From assembly GCA_018883265.1 (NCBI GenBank), contig VEQK01000006.1, positions 1-64,000 of the forward strand: a stretch of DNA of 64,000 nucleotides. The letters run 5' to 3'. The translations under genes and the position numbers were made by a program. Numbering within the stretch: position 1 is the stretch's first letter; each line of letters begins with the position of its first letter. The notes under the pieces are model-generated. The model searched no databases. It worked only from the letters and a program-made list of their open reading frames with translations, and was not told the DNA's origin. Below, piece after piece: positions 1 through 7,403 of the stretch. Origin of the DNA: Rhodocyclaceae bacterium. Lineage in GTDB: Bacteria > Pseudomonadota > Gammaproteobacteria > Burkholderiales > Rhodocyclaceae.

Positions 1-2
1 AT

Positions 3-272
3 TCGCAGTTGCAATACAACCCGATGAACGGCACCTGGAAGTATCTGCCGCCCAATTCCCAGCCGATCTACAACCCGCATTCGGGTAACTGGGATATGGG
101 GCCAAAGGATTCGGTGCAGAAATACAACCCGATGGATGGCAGCTGGCAGACGACGAGCCCGAAGGCGGAGATGAAGTACAACCCGTATGGTGGTACGTGG
201 TCTTACGAGCCGCCTGGGTATGACCTGGAATACAACCCGTTTGATGGGCAGTGGGAGTATCCGTCGTGGTAA
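3..272 (+). CDS. YNPxxGxW tandem-repeat protein, 3' end only
   Basis: The reading frame is open at the window's left edge, so the true start lies upstream; the TTG at 9 is not a convincing start. The visible 90 residues are almost entirely five copies of an 18-residue repeat, each opening with YNPxxGxW (YNPMNGTW, YNPHSGNW, YNPMDGSW, YNPYGGTW, YNPFDGQW); the last is cut to 13 residues by the stop. Between cores the linkers are rich in Pro, Ser and charged residues. No signal peptide or membrane segment is visible in this part. I do not recognise a characterised family. The fixed spacing and conserved Tyr, Pro, Gly and Trp suggest a short structural repeat or ligand-binding module. Function unknown. 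Confidence 0.75.
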   Translation, partial: SQLQYNPMNGTWKYLPPNSQPIYNPHSGNWDMGPKDSVQKYNPMDGSWQTTSPKAEMKYNPYGGTWSYEPPGYDLEYNPFDGQWEYPSW

Positions 273-284
273 GGGGGGCGAACC

Positions 285-380
285 ATGTTTGAACAGTTCG
301 TTCGAGGCGCCCTGTGGTTTGTTGCGGCTACCTATGTGGTGGCGACGTTCAAGACCCTGACCCTGGCGCTGACGGCTTGA
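285..380 (+). CDS. 31-residue hydrophobic peptide
   Basis: An ATG at 285 follows a purine-rich ribosome site (AAGGGGGGCG, 271-280) and lies 12 nt after the stop of the repeat-protein gene, so the two are probably cotranscribed. The product starts MFEQFVRGALWF, has a single hydrophobic stretch (about residues 9-22) and ends TLTLALTA. This is compatible with one membrane helix. It is too short for family assignment. Position and ribosome site support it; coding status is otherwise unproven. Confidence 0.45.
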   Translation: MFEQFVRGALWFVAATYVVATFKTLTLALTA

Positions 381-387
381 AATAAAA

Positions 388-410
388 AACCCGCCACACG
401 GGCGGGTTCT
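388..410 (-). terminator. Rho-independent terminator of tRNA-His
   Basis: An 8-bp stem (AACCCGCC / GGCGGGTT) is followed on the minus strand by TTTTTTATT. It lies 9 nt beyond the CCA end of tRNA-His and would end that transcript. It may also slow transcription arriving on the plus strand from the small peptide gene. Confidence 0.75.
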
Positions 411-418
411 TGAATGCT

Positions 419-495
419 TGGGGCGATCGACGGGACTCGAACCCGCAACACCCGGGATCACAACCCGGTGCTCTACCAATTGAACTACGACCGCC
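419..495 (-). tRNA. tRNA-His (GTG)
   Basis: The minus strand folds into a cloverleaf with acceptor GCGGTCG/CGATCGC, anticodon loop TTGTGAT (anticodon GTG) and T loop TTCGAGT. The extra G at -1 (495) and C73 are histidine identity features, and CCA is encoded (421-419). It lies 17 nt downstream of a truncated tRNA-Arg copy, which suggests it was once part of a Pro-Arg-His operon and was separated from its promoter by an insertion. Confidence 0.95.
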
Positions 496-512
496 ACTGT
501 TACAACTAAATC

Positions 513-557
513 TGGCGCGCCCGGCGAGACTCGAACTCACAACCTACGGCATAGAAG
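513..557 (-). repeat. 3' fragment of tRNA-Arg (TCT), candidate att repeat
   Basis: These 45 bp match 44 of 45 bases of the 3' end of the intact tRNA-Arg at 10228-10272, from the encoded CCA back into the anticodon loop, with no 5' half. The two copies are direct repeats. Duplicated tRNA 3' ends of this kind are the usual scar of tyrosine-recombinase integration, and here they frame about 9.7 kb. Confidence 0.85.
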
Positions 558-903
558 AGCCTAAGATCTCGTTGGCGCTGCTCCGATTAATTTTCAAGTA
601 TAGCGTGTTTTAGCGGAGCTGAATAGTCGCAATCGCCTTGCTCAATGAGGTCTGACAACAAAAAAAGGATTACCGGCAACGTGAGAAACACTACAGGTGC
701 CCCGATCCTGAGAAGCCATCGCGCCTGTTTTTTCTAGGTCGTCGAAGTCTAAGGGCAGCTGAGCTTAACAGCAGGCTACCGAGAAAGAGGGTTGGGAATC
801 GATAGGCACATTTTTCTTCCTTAAAAGACAATCTCTGAAACGAGATCTGCGGCGGAGAAAGCAAGGTCTCCTCAATAAGGATATCCGTGCGCGGCCCAGG
901 TCT
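558..903. other. Gene-free stretch inside the putative island boundary
   Basis: No convincing reading frame is present. On the minus strand a TATACT hexamer at 602-597 could be the -10 of a replacement promoter for tRNA-His, with only a poor -35 (TATTCA, 625-620). Nothing else recognisable was seen; it may be decayed island sequence. Confidence 0.4.
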
Positions 904-2790
904 TTATAGCTGGTAACTCAATTTAAGGCGCTGTTGAAGGTTCTTGGCCTGTTTGAAGGCCTCCTTAAGAATTCTACGGTCAAGCTGATTTAAGCGTTTG
1001 ATATAAATCCGATTGTTGCCAAGTCCACCATCTTTAAGATCGAGATGTTGAAGTCTTAGGCGCATGAGCTGGATAAAGTGAAATGCTTCGATGAAGGCTT
1101 CCGTATCGGTTCCTGACCCTCCCACGCATTGGGCTGTGTCGCGCAGACGAGTCGCCGTCGATGGTGTCTGGATGCCATTGGCGAGTGCCATCACTCGTGC
1201 GGCGTCCACAAAAATCCGAGCCCCAAATTTTTTCAGATCGATAAAAGGCTCGCCATTCTCATCGGCTTCGGTCTGGAAGTCTCGGATCACGCCTAGTGGC
1301 GGGGTTGCGGACATCGCATTAGAAGCAAGCATGCGCAAAAAGCCCGAATTACTCCGGCTTTCACGTGTCAGAGCTTCTGCCATACGTTCGGCAAGATCAA
1401 AGCGCCCGAAGAGTGGTCGGAAATCAAAGAAAATTGTGGCGTTAAGAAGTGCATCTGGATGGGGTTCTCGAATCCAATGGCGGAAGCAATCCTGCCATTC
1501 TTCAAGTGTCATGCACCACTTGGGATTGCTGGCCATGATCTCGCCTTGGCAGAGCGGAAATCCGACCGTATCCAGATCCTTGTTCACGTCCAGAGCAAAA
1601 GCCATGAGACGCTCTTTGAGGGCAGTAGCGTTCTGTCCGGGCCCAGTGAGATAAACGATCCCATTATCTTGATCGGTGGACAGCGTCTGCTCTTCACGTC
1701 CCTCGGAGCCAAAGGCCAGCCAGGTCCATTGGATATCTTTGAGATCGTGTTTGGTCAGATTAAGTCTAAGCACCCGATCCGTGATGGCGTCGTTCAAGGT
1801 AGATATAAAGCGCGTCAATTGTTCCGCACCAACACCCTGTGCCAACATATTAAACACGGTATGTTGAATGTCACGCATTGCACTCTTCAGGGTGAATGCG
1901 TTCTCAGCTTTTTCGATTTTACGGCGCACCTGACCCAGGCCGACGCGTTGCAAAGCGAATAAGTCACGTTCCGAAATAACGCCAGTGAGTTTGCCACCAT
2001 CATCGATAATAATCAGATGCCGGATACCGTGCGCCGCCATGGCCAGCATGGCATCATAAGCGGTTGCCGATTGTTGCAGCACTGCGGGTGGAACGGTTAT
2101 TACTTCAGCAATCGAGTTCTGGAGCGAAACGCCTCCAAGAATGACGCGACGAACTACATCCGTTTGGGTCATCAGGCCAATCGGTGTTTGCTGATCATTG
2201 ACCACAATGACTGAGCCAGTCTCTTCGTCGCCCATGATGCGGATAGCGTCAATGATCGGTGTGTTCTCAGTAACGGCGATCGCTGGGCGCTTGATCAGAT
2301 CTTGTAGCCTCGTATTGAGTGACTGTGACTCGACGGCTTGCTGCGCAAATTGGGATTGCAGTTGTTTGCGTGATTCGCTGACCAAACGCGCAAGATAATT
2401 GTTGCAGTGCTTCGAGATAACCGGGCTTAACTCCAGAAGCTTCTGAAAAGAGGGTGCATCGATTTCAAGCAGCTTGCATGGCTGGGTTGCCCGAAAAGTA
2501 TAGGTTGATGCTTGTTGGGTTGTTACTGCTCGTATCGGGAAAAACTCGCCCGGCGACAAGGTCCATTCTTCGGCATCACTGGATTCGGTTGCGACCGATG
2601 TCGCTCTGACTTTCCCTTCGATGATGATAAAGATGGAGCGAGCTACTCCCTGTTGGGGTGATACAACAATCTCCCCTTCGGCCTTGTTAATGACTGAGAG
2701 TTTGGGCAGTAAAAAAATTCCGGCAACTTCTTCAAGTTGGTCAAAAGGAGGGTAGTTGCGAAGCAGGGAGAGGTTATCGGTAGTCATCAT
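904..2790 (-). CDS. cNMP-binding/CBS-domain DUF294 nucleotidyltransferase
   Basis: This 628-residue cytosolic protein has four parts in order: a cyclic-nucleotide-binding-like domain (about 20-140), two CBS domains (about 160-290), a DUF294 nucleotidyltransferase domain and a C-terminal DUF294-associated substrate-binding domain. The nucleotidyltransferase signature GSEGREEQTLSTDQD spans residues 361-375, with the acidic pair D373/D375. Proteins of this architecture are common in proteobacteria and usually sit beside a DnaQ-like exonuclease, as here (next gene upstream on the same strand, 137 nt away). The substrate is unknown; CBS and cNMP-type domains suggest allosteric control by nucleotides. 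Two adjacent ATGs (2790, 2787) are possible starts, with AAAGG just upstream. An FNR-like box lies about 90 nt upstream. Confidence 0.85.
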   Translation of the reverse strand: MMTTDNLSLLRNYPPFDQLEEVAGIFLLPKLSVINKAEGEIVVSPQQGVARSIFIIIEGKVRATSVATESSDAEEWTLSPGEFFPIRAVTTQQASTYTFRATQPCKLLEIDAPSFQKLLELSPVISKHCNNYLARLVSESRKQLQSQFAQQAVESQSLNTRLQDLIKRPAIAVTENTPIIDAIRIMGDEETGSVIVVNDQQTPIGLMTQTDVVRRVILGGVSLQNSIAEVITVPPAVLQQSATAYDAMLAMAAHGIRHLIIIDDGGKLTGVISERDLFALQRVGLGQVRRKIEKAENAFTLKSAMRDIQHTVFNMLAQGVGAEQLTRFISTLNDAITDRVLRLNLTKHDLKDIQWTWLAFGSEGREEQTLSTDQDNGIVYLTGPGQNATALKERLMAFALDVNKDLDTVGFPLCQGEIMASNPKWCMTLEEWQDCFRHWIREPHPDALLNATIFFDFRPLFGRFDLAERMAEALTRESRSNSGFLRMLASNAMSATPPLGVIRDFQTEADENGEPFIDLKKFGARIFVDAARVMALANGIQTPSTATRLRDTAQCVGGSGTDTEAFIEAFHFIQLMRLRLQHLDLKDGGLGNNRIYIKRLNQLDRRILKEAFKQAKNLQQRLKLSYQL

Positions 2791-2828
2791 GTGTGGCCTT
2801 TAGTGCGTACGAATCAAATCTACCTTTT

Positions 2829-2845
2829 TTGTTGCGATGCAACAA
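2829..2845. promoter_or_regulatory. Perfect inverted repeat in the leader of the DUF294 gene
   Basis: TTGTTGC-GAT-GCAACAA, 7-bp arms with a 3-bp spacer, lies about 40 nt upstream of the start at 2790. It sits near the transcription start predicted from the FNR-like box at 2874-2887. It could be an operator or a small RNA hairpin. The factor is unknown. Confidence 0.4.
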
Positions 2846-2873
2846 CCGATCGCAGCTTAAAAAGATGCAATTG

Positions 2874-2887
2874 TTGACGTAAATCAA
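2874..2887 (-). promoter_or_regulatory. FNR/ANR-like box upstream of the DUF294 gene
   Basis: Read on the minus strand, TTGAT-TTAC-GTCAA matches the FNR consensus TTGAT-N4-ATCAA at 9 of 10 positions. Its centre is about 90 nt from the start codon, which would place a class II start site about 49 nt before the ATG. No strong -10 was identified. A run of AATCG/AATCA pentamers (2891-2915) lies just upstream. Confidence 0.4.
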
Positions 2888-2927
2888 ACCAATCGAATCG
2901 AATCAAATCAAATGAGAAGATAGTCTG

Positions 2928-4325
2928 TTACAGACCTTGGTTAGTTGCGTTTTTGACAAAGGAAGCCAAAGACTGCAGTTTCCCGGCGAATCGGATCAGG
3001 ATCTTGTAAGTGTCTTTGTCAAACTGAGCAGACTTGTCTTCAAGCAGTGCCCAGATCTCTTCCTCGCTGCGTGCGCTACCCAGGTATGCCCAGTTCTCGA
3101 TCAACAGCATCTCTTTGCCTTCTTGCAGAAAGGCCGGGCCATTGAAGGGCCACGTCTTGATTTTGAGTTTCCCCAACCCCGTCAGCAGGCGTGTGTCATG
3201 GACGATTGTTGGCTCCTCACCGATGCAGGCGCCAAGACATTTTTTTAACTGTCGACCAAAGCAGGCTGATCCTGGCTTCACTTTCTCCAGTCCCATAATT
3301 GCTTTGCAGAGAGTGTGTTCCTCGGCGATTTCTGTCAGTGCCTTTAATGCCTCGCGTTTGCTTTTGAATAAGCCATACAAATTGGCGGTTGTCGCGAAAT
3401 CCAGCTCACTGGCATAGGCTACATGTAACTTTAATCCATTTGTCTCTACTTGCAGCTGGATGGAACAAAGCTCGTTGTTGCGTCTTAACTGACGGTTGTG
3501 CGTAGGCTGCAGCTTCTTCACCAGTGCCGCCTCTTTGAGTAATGCACCGATCTCGCCCCCGGTCCTGATGTGTTCAATCCGGCGAACTTGCTGTGACAGA
3601 CTCATTTCCTTAGCGGAAGTCACATCCGCCGTGAAATGAGACATCACCCGCTGGCGGATATTGACCGACTTTCCAACATACAAGGGCAGGTCGTTCTCAC
3701 CGTAAAAGAGATATACGCCCGGTGACTCCGGCAAGCCATCAATCATCGTCAGATCGATATGCGTTGGGGTACTGGGTCGACCCAGAAGCACTTTGAGCGC
3801 TTCTTGAATCGTCTCTTGCGGAATGGTGGCCTGGATCTTCTCCCAGAACTGGTAAATCAGCTGGGCATCAGCCAGAGCCCGGTGGCGTCCGGATACCTTG
3901 AGGCTGTGGCGTTCAATCAGAGTGTCCAGATTGTGCTTAGGGTGGCCGGGGTATAGACGCCTAGAGAGCTTGACCGTACACAGCGTTTTGGCGCTGAAAT
4001 CGATACCCTCCCGCAAAAAAGACTGCTTCAGGAAAGCGTAGTCGAATCGGGCATTGTGGGCGACAAAGAGTCGACCTTCCAGCATCTTGTAGACTCGACT
4101 GGCTAAATCACAGAAGCGGGGTGCCTCTGCCACCATCTCATTACTAATACCGGTCAGGCTCTCGATAAACCCCGAGATACGTGTTTCGGGATTGACCAGA
4201 GAACTCCACTCCTGAACACCCGACTCATCGACCAGAATGATGCCGATTTCCGTGATGCGGTCTTGAGATGCGGTAGCGCCAGTAGTCTCTAGGTCAACGA
4301 AGGCGAGTCGCTCGGTTCCTGCCAT
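2928..4325 (-). CDS. DnaQ-like 3'-5' exonuclease fused to GIY-YIG (Cho/UvrC-like) nuclease
   Basis: This 465-residue fusion has a DEDDh exonuclease at the N terminus: VDLETTG near residue 11, HNARFDYAFLK near 95, and HRALADAQ near 148 supplying the catalytic His and Asp. It resembles the proofreading epsilon subunit of DNA polymerase III. A GIY-YIG domain (about 200-285) follows, beginning PGVYLFYG with LPLYVGKS, related to UvrC and Cho. The C-terminal third contains several Cys and resembles Cho-type proteins. The fusion recurs in proteobacteria and is probably used in DNA repair, but its substrate is not established. It lies between an unknown 142-residue protein (30 nt upstream) and the DUF294 gene, all on the minus strand. 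Confidence 0.85.
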   Translation of the reverse strand: MAGTERLAFVDLETTGATASQDRITEIGIILVDESGVQEWSSLVNPETRISGFIESLTGISNEMVAEAPRFCDLASRVYKMLEGRLFVAHNARFDYAFLKQSFLREGIDFSAKTLCTVKLSRRLYPGHPKHNLDTLIERHSLKVSGRHRALADAQLIYQFWEKIQATIPQETIQEALKVLLGRPSTPTHIDLTMIDGLPESPGVYLFYGENDLPLYVGKSVNIRQRVMSHFTADVTSAKEMSLSQQVRRIEHIRTGGEIGALLKEAALVKKLQPTHNRQLRRNNELCSIQLQVETNGLKLHVAYASELDFATTANLYGLFKSKREALKALTEIAEEHTLCKAIMGLEKVKPGSACFGRQLKKCLGACIGEEPTIVHDTRLLTGLGKLKIKTWPFNGPAFLQEGKEMLLIENWAYLGSARSEEEIWALLEDKSAQFDKDTYKILIRFAGKLQSLASFVKNATNQGL

Positions 4326-4355
4326 GTCTGACGGATTTCGATATCGGTTGTACGA

Positions 4356-4784
4356 TCATCCAAGAATTCGTTTAAGTACCAAGAGATCGTTTGTGTACTC
4401 ATGATCGCATTCACTGTTTGACAGAGAAAAGTGCTCGAGTAGATTTAATATTGAGCGCCTGAATTGGTCGTTGTTCCTAGCGGCGGGTTCGATCCTCCGA
4501 TAAAAAGTTGCTAGAGCCTCGTTTTCTCCTTTCTTCTCTGCATCAAAGACGTAGTCCACTAGCGTTCTCAAGGCAGTCACTTCTCCCGCGCGACGTGAAG
4601 AGTCCTCGTTGACTCGGTTGTCATCAATCGTCAGTGAAAATTTGATGGCATTACTGAACAAGGAGTCGACCGTTGCATTGAGCTCCTGGTCATTAAGGTT
4701 TTCCGATTCCATGACAAGTAACCAAGCGTTACGATGCGCTTCCATGATGAATGGTGAGGCTTTTTTGATGATTTCTTGATTCAT
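4356..4784 (-). CDS. Hypothetical 142-residue protein
   Basis: The product is acidic, largely helical and soluble, with no signal peptide or membrane segment (start MNQEIIKKASPF, end LLVLKRILG). I do not recognise a family. The ATG is preceded by TAGGAATT, a plausible ribosome site. The gene ends 30 nt before the exonuclease/GIY-YIG gene on the same strand, so it is probably the first gene of that transcript and may work with it. Base composition here is more AT-rich than in the housekeeping core. Confidence 0.6.
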   Translation of the reverse strand: MNQEIIKKASPFIMEAHRNAWLLVMESENLNDQELNATVDSLFSNAIKFSLTIDDNRVNEDSSRRAGEVTALRTLVDYVFDAEKKGENEALATFYRRIEPAARNNDQFRRSILNLLEHFSLSNSECDHEYTNDLLVLKRILG

Positions 4785-4960
4785 AATTCCTACTATTCTA
4801 CTTGGTTATGTTCGAATTAGCCCACCTTAAGAGTCAATCGTAAGACTCAGATCCCCAAAACTGTCTCTGGTTTAGAGGTTGATGCTGTACTGGAGTGAAT
4901 TGATACACTCATTTTTTGGAGAGCCTGAAGCGCAAGCAAATATAAAGTTAGGACAATTTG

Positions 4961-5014
4961 TAATTTGGGCTCTGGCGCCGTAAGGTGTGGGGGTTCGAGT
5001 CCCTTCCTGCACCA
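4961..5014 (+). pseudogene. tRNA-Leu-like 3' relic
   Basis: The segment resembles the last ~54 nt of a class II tRNA-Leu: the 3' anticodon stem, a short variable arm (GGCGCCGTAAGGTGT), a T arm with loop TTCGAGT, and an end TGCACCA. The 5' half is missing and the T and acceptor stems pair poorly, so it should not make a tRNA. It ends 8 nt before the photolyase start and runs opposite to the other tRNAs. It may be an older integration scar. Confidence 0.5.
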
Positions 5015-5022
5015 CGAAAACT

Positions 5023-6285
5023 ATGAGATTGATCGTTTATTGGTTCAGAAACGATTTGCGCCTGGAAGATAACCCGGCGTTCTCTCAGGCATGCATTGAC
5101 GCGGACGTTTTGCTGCCGATTGTCATTCATGACACCAAACAGGATCTCAACACCCCATGGGGCTTTAAGCGCGTCGGGCTGTGCCGTCGGCAGTTTGAGC
5201 ATGAATCTATAACGGCACTAAAAATACAATTGCAGAGCATCGGTTCAGACCTTATCGTGCTCAAAGGCAGCCCTGTCGAAGTCATCACAGAAACGCTACA
5301 CAAGCTCGGCGCTCAGAGCGTGTACACCCAGAAGATTGAAGCGCCCGAAGAAAATCAGGACACAGAGCGTCTTAACGCTATGGGCGTTGATGTCAGGGAG
5401 TTCTGGCAATCGAGTATGCTGGATCCTGCCGACTTACCATTTGAATTGAAGAGCATGCCTGAGTCGTTTTCTCGTTTCAGGCAACGTATTGAAGCGGCAA
5501 AACTGACATATGCCACTCCCGTGGCCAAACCAACCCGAGTGCCGCCTCTGCCCAAAAACCACCCGGAGTCTGACCCGTTTACCGGGGGGTGTGGTACATC
5601 GATGGCCTTGCCCTTTAAAGGCGGGGCACAAAATGCCCAGAACCACATCGATCAGTATTTTTTGCGCCGTTTGCCTGACACGTACAAAAAAACGCGTAAT
5701 CAACTCATGGGCATGGATTATTCTAGTAAGTTTTCTCCCTGGCTTGCATTGGGGTGTTGCTCAGCCAGGTCGATCGCGCATCGACTCAACGCGTATGAGC
5801 AGCAATTTGGTGCGAATGAGGGCACCTACTGGTTGTGGTTCGAGCTCTTATGGCGAGACTATTTCGAGTTTCTGGCCTTCAAGTACGGTAAAAAACTTTT
5901 TAGAGCCCGCGGACTCTCAGATCAAGGCAGTGTTACGTTTGATGCGCGTTCGTTTGATCAGTGGATCACAGGACGAACAGAAAATTCGTTCATCAATGCC
6001 GGTATGACAGAACTCTCTCAGACCGGTTATCTTTCAAACAGAATGCGTCAAATTGTGGCCAGCTATTGGATCTACGATATGCAAGGTGATTGGCGCGCAG
6101 GGGCGTCGTGGTTCGAGTCCCAACTGATGGATTACGATGTTTACAGCAATGTGGGTAACTGGTTGTATATTGCAGGTCGCGGCACAGATCCTCGCGGAGG
6201 CCGGCATTTTAATGTGGTCAAACAGGCGCTAGAACATGATCCGGACAACCGTTACCAACATCACTGGCTAAGAACACCGTTATGA
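5023..6285 (+). CDS. cry: Cryptochrome DASH-type photolyase
   Basis: This 420-residue flavoprotein is of the photolyase/cryptochrome family, DASH subgroup, which repairs cyclobutane pyrimidine dimers (mainly in single-stranded or looped DNA) using blue light. The photolyase start MRLIVYWFRNDLRLEDN sets the ATG at 5023; a longer frame from 4987 only reads the tRNA relic. DASH hallmarks are GMDYSSKFSPWLALG, WFELLWRDYFEFLA, TGYLSNRMRQIVAS and DYDVYSNVGNWLYIAGRGTD near the FAD and lesion pocket. No clear Shine-Dalgarno precedes the ATG. Its stop overlaps the start of the next gene (ATGA), so the two are translationally coupled. Confidence 0.9.
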   Translation: MRLIVYWFRNDLRLEDNPAFSQACIDADVLLPIVIHDTKQDLNTPWGFKRVGLCRRQFEHESITALKIQLQSIGSDLIVLKGSPVEVITETLHKLGAQSVYTQKIEAPEENQDTERLNAMGVDVREFWQSSMLDPADLPFELKSMPESFSRFRQRIEAAKLTYATPVAKPTRVPPLPKNHPESDPFTGGCGTSMALPFKGGAQNAQNHIDQYFLRRLPDTYKKTRNQLMGMDYSSKFSPWLALGCCSARSIAHRLNAYEQQFGANEGTYWLWFELLWRDYFEFLAFKYGKKLFRARGLSDQGSVTFDARSFDQWITGRTENSFINAGMTELSQTGYLSNRMRQIVASYWIYDMQGDWRAGASWFESQLMDYDVYSNVGNWLYIAGRGTDPRGGRHFNVVKQALEHDPDNRYQHHWLRTPL

Positions 6286-6977
6286 CAGACACCCTATCGC
6301 TCATTGCCAGGATGTATCTCGCCATCGGGGTCATTTTTGCAGTATGGCTCATCGTGATGGCGGGTTATCAACTGGACAGGTTTGATCGGCAGAATCTCAA
6401 TAAGGGCGCCGCGGCCGGCATCCTGTTACTTTGTATCTTGGCCTGGCCTATCGCAATGATTCACCGGCCAAAGGCGCTGGTTTCGGTGAGAGCCTTGGCG
6501 CCGATCGATTACCGATCAGCAGCGTTTATGCGCGAGCGCTACAGGCTGTCTCAAGCGTTGCCGCATTGTTCTTCACGCGTCTGTTTTTCCCCGACGAAAG
6601 AGGGCGTCAAGATGGCCAGTCACCTCTTTAGCCCCGCGGAAATTGAATCCACTGCAGCGAAGCCTATCAAGCGGTATTGGCTTTCCCAGGATGAAGAAAC
6701 CCAGATCATTCGTTGGGTGCGCAGCTCAGATCTCAATGATGCAACGCCTGTTGATGTTCCCTGGATCTGGACAGGATTTATTCACCTTGCTGACGAAATG
6801 CTCAGACAGGGCCTGGGCAAAACCCATTGCGTCCAATGCGACAAAGCATATTCGGCCACCGAATTAAGGTCTGATAATGATTCAAGCGCCGGTGATTCTA
6901 ATCAAAAGCGTCTGCTTTGCCCGGCAGGGCATACGGTATTGGAGCTGCAACGCAAACAACCCCCAGCATTAAACTGA
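6282..6977 (+). CDS. Unknown membrane protein with C-terminal cysteine motif
   Basis: This 231-residue protein overlaps the photolyase stop by 4 nt (ATGA). Two hydrophobic segments (about residues 7-28 and 42-60) suggest a two-helix membrane anchor. The soluble C-terminal part carries CVQCDKAY and, about 30 residues later, LLCPAGH, which together look like a zinc-ribbon or metal site. I do not recognise the family. Coupling to the photolyase suggests cotranscription, but no shared function can be inferred from sequence alone. Confidence 0.65.
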   Translation: MTDTLSLIARMYLAIGVIFAVWLIVMAGYQLDRFDRQNLNKGAAAGILLLCILAWPIAMIHRPKALVSVRALAPIDYRSAAFMRERYRLSQALPHCSSRVCFSPTKEGVKMASHLFSPAEIESTAAKPIKRYWLSQDEETQIIRWVRSSDLNDATPVDVPWIWTGFIHLADEMLRQGLGKTHCVQCDKAYSATELRSDNDSSAGDSNQKRLLCPAGHTVLELQRKQPPALN

Positions 6978-7019
6978 GGCCGGTTCAAGGGTTTTTCTGA
7001 GTACGGCGAGGTCGTTAAT

Positions 7020-7044
7020 AAAAAAAGCAGGTCTCACAACCTGC
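7020..7044 (-). terminator. Rho-independent terminator
   Basis: A 6-bp stem GCAGGT/ACCTGC (7027-7032 and 7039-7044) is followed on the minus strand by at least six T. It lies 34 nt after the stop of the small gene at 7078-7272 and gives it a complete single-gene unit together with the FNR box upstream. Confidence 0.65.
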
Positions 7045-7077
7045 CCGCAAATGTTTCCCAAGCCATCTACCGCTTCT

Positions 7078-7272
7078 TCAGATGCGCTCCGTGACTTCAT
7101 CACAAGGACGCAGCAACTGACCCGAATCGGACTCAACGGCTCTGACGGAAAAATTCGGGAACGAACACCGGATCAATCGGATATGACTCAGCACATCATC
7201 TCTCGACGCTTCCAGGGACTCATAGAAAGTCCACTGTCCCGTTCTCAAGGCCATGATCTCAATGTTATACAT
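7078..7272 (-). CDS. Small protein of 64 residues under a predicted FNR promoter
   Basis: I chose ATG 7272 (MYNIEIMALRTGQW) because GGGAGA lies 5-6 nt upstream; an ATG at 7284 would add four residues and precede that ribosome site. The product is soluble with no signal peptide and two Cys (IRCSFPNF and RPCDEVT). Similar small proteins exist in other bacteria but I know no function. A perfect FNR box is centred about 93 nt upstream and a terminator follows, so this looks like an independent, oxygen-responsive gene on the minus strand. Confidence 0.65.
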   Translation of the reverse strand: MYNIEIMALRTGQWTFYESLEASRDDVLSHIRLIRCSFPNFSVRAVESDSGQLLRPCDEVTERI

Positions 7273-7358
7273 CTTGTCTCCCATCTACTTTTTTTGAAGT
7301 TTGCAGTAACAGCATAAGTCATATGGATCGAGATACAAGTTCATGCGCGGTTGATTAT

Positions 7359-7372
7359 TTGATCTGGATCAA
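7359..7372 (-). promoter_or_regulatory. Perfect FNR/ANR box
   Basis: TTGAT-CTGG-ATCAA matches the FNR consensus at all ten fixed positions. On the minus strand TATCTC begins 23 nt past the box, close to the spacing of a -10 in class II FNR promoters, which would start transcription about 50 nt before the ATG at 7272. The box lies between the end of the DraG-like gene (7404) and the small gene, so the small gene is the only reasonable target. Confidence 0.65.
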
Positions 7373-7403
7373 ATTAACCCGATAAATGCCGGATCAACAT
7401 GCA

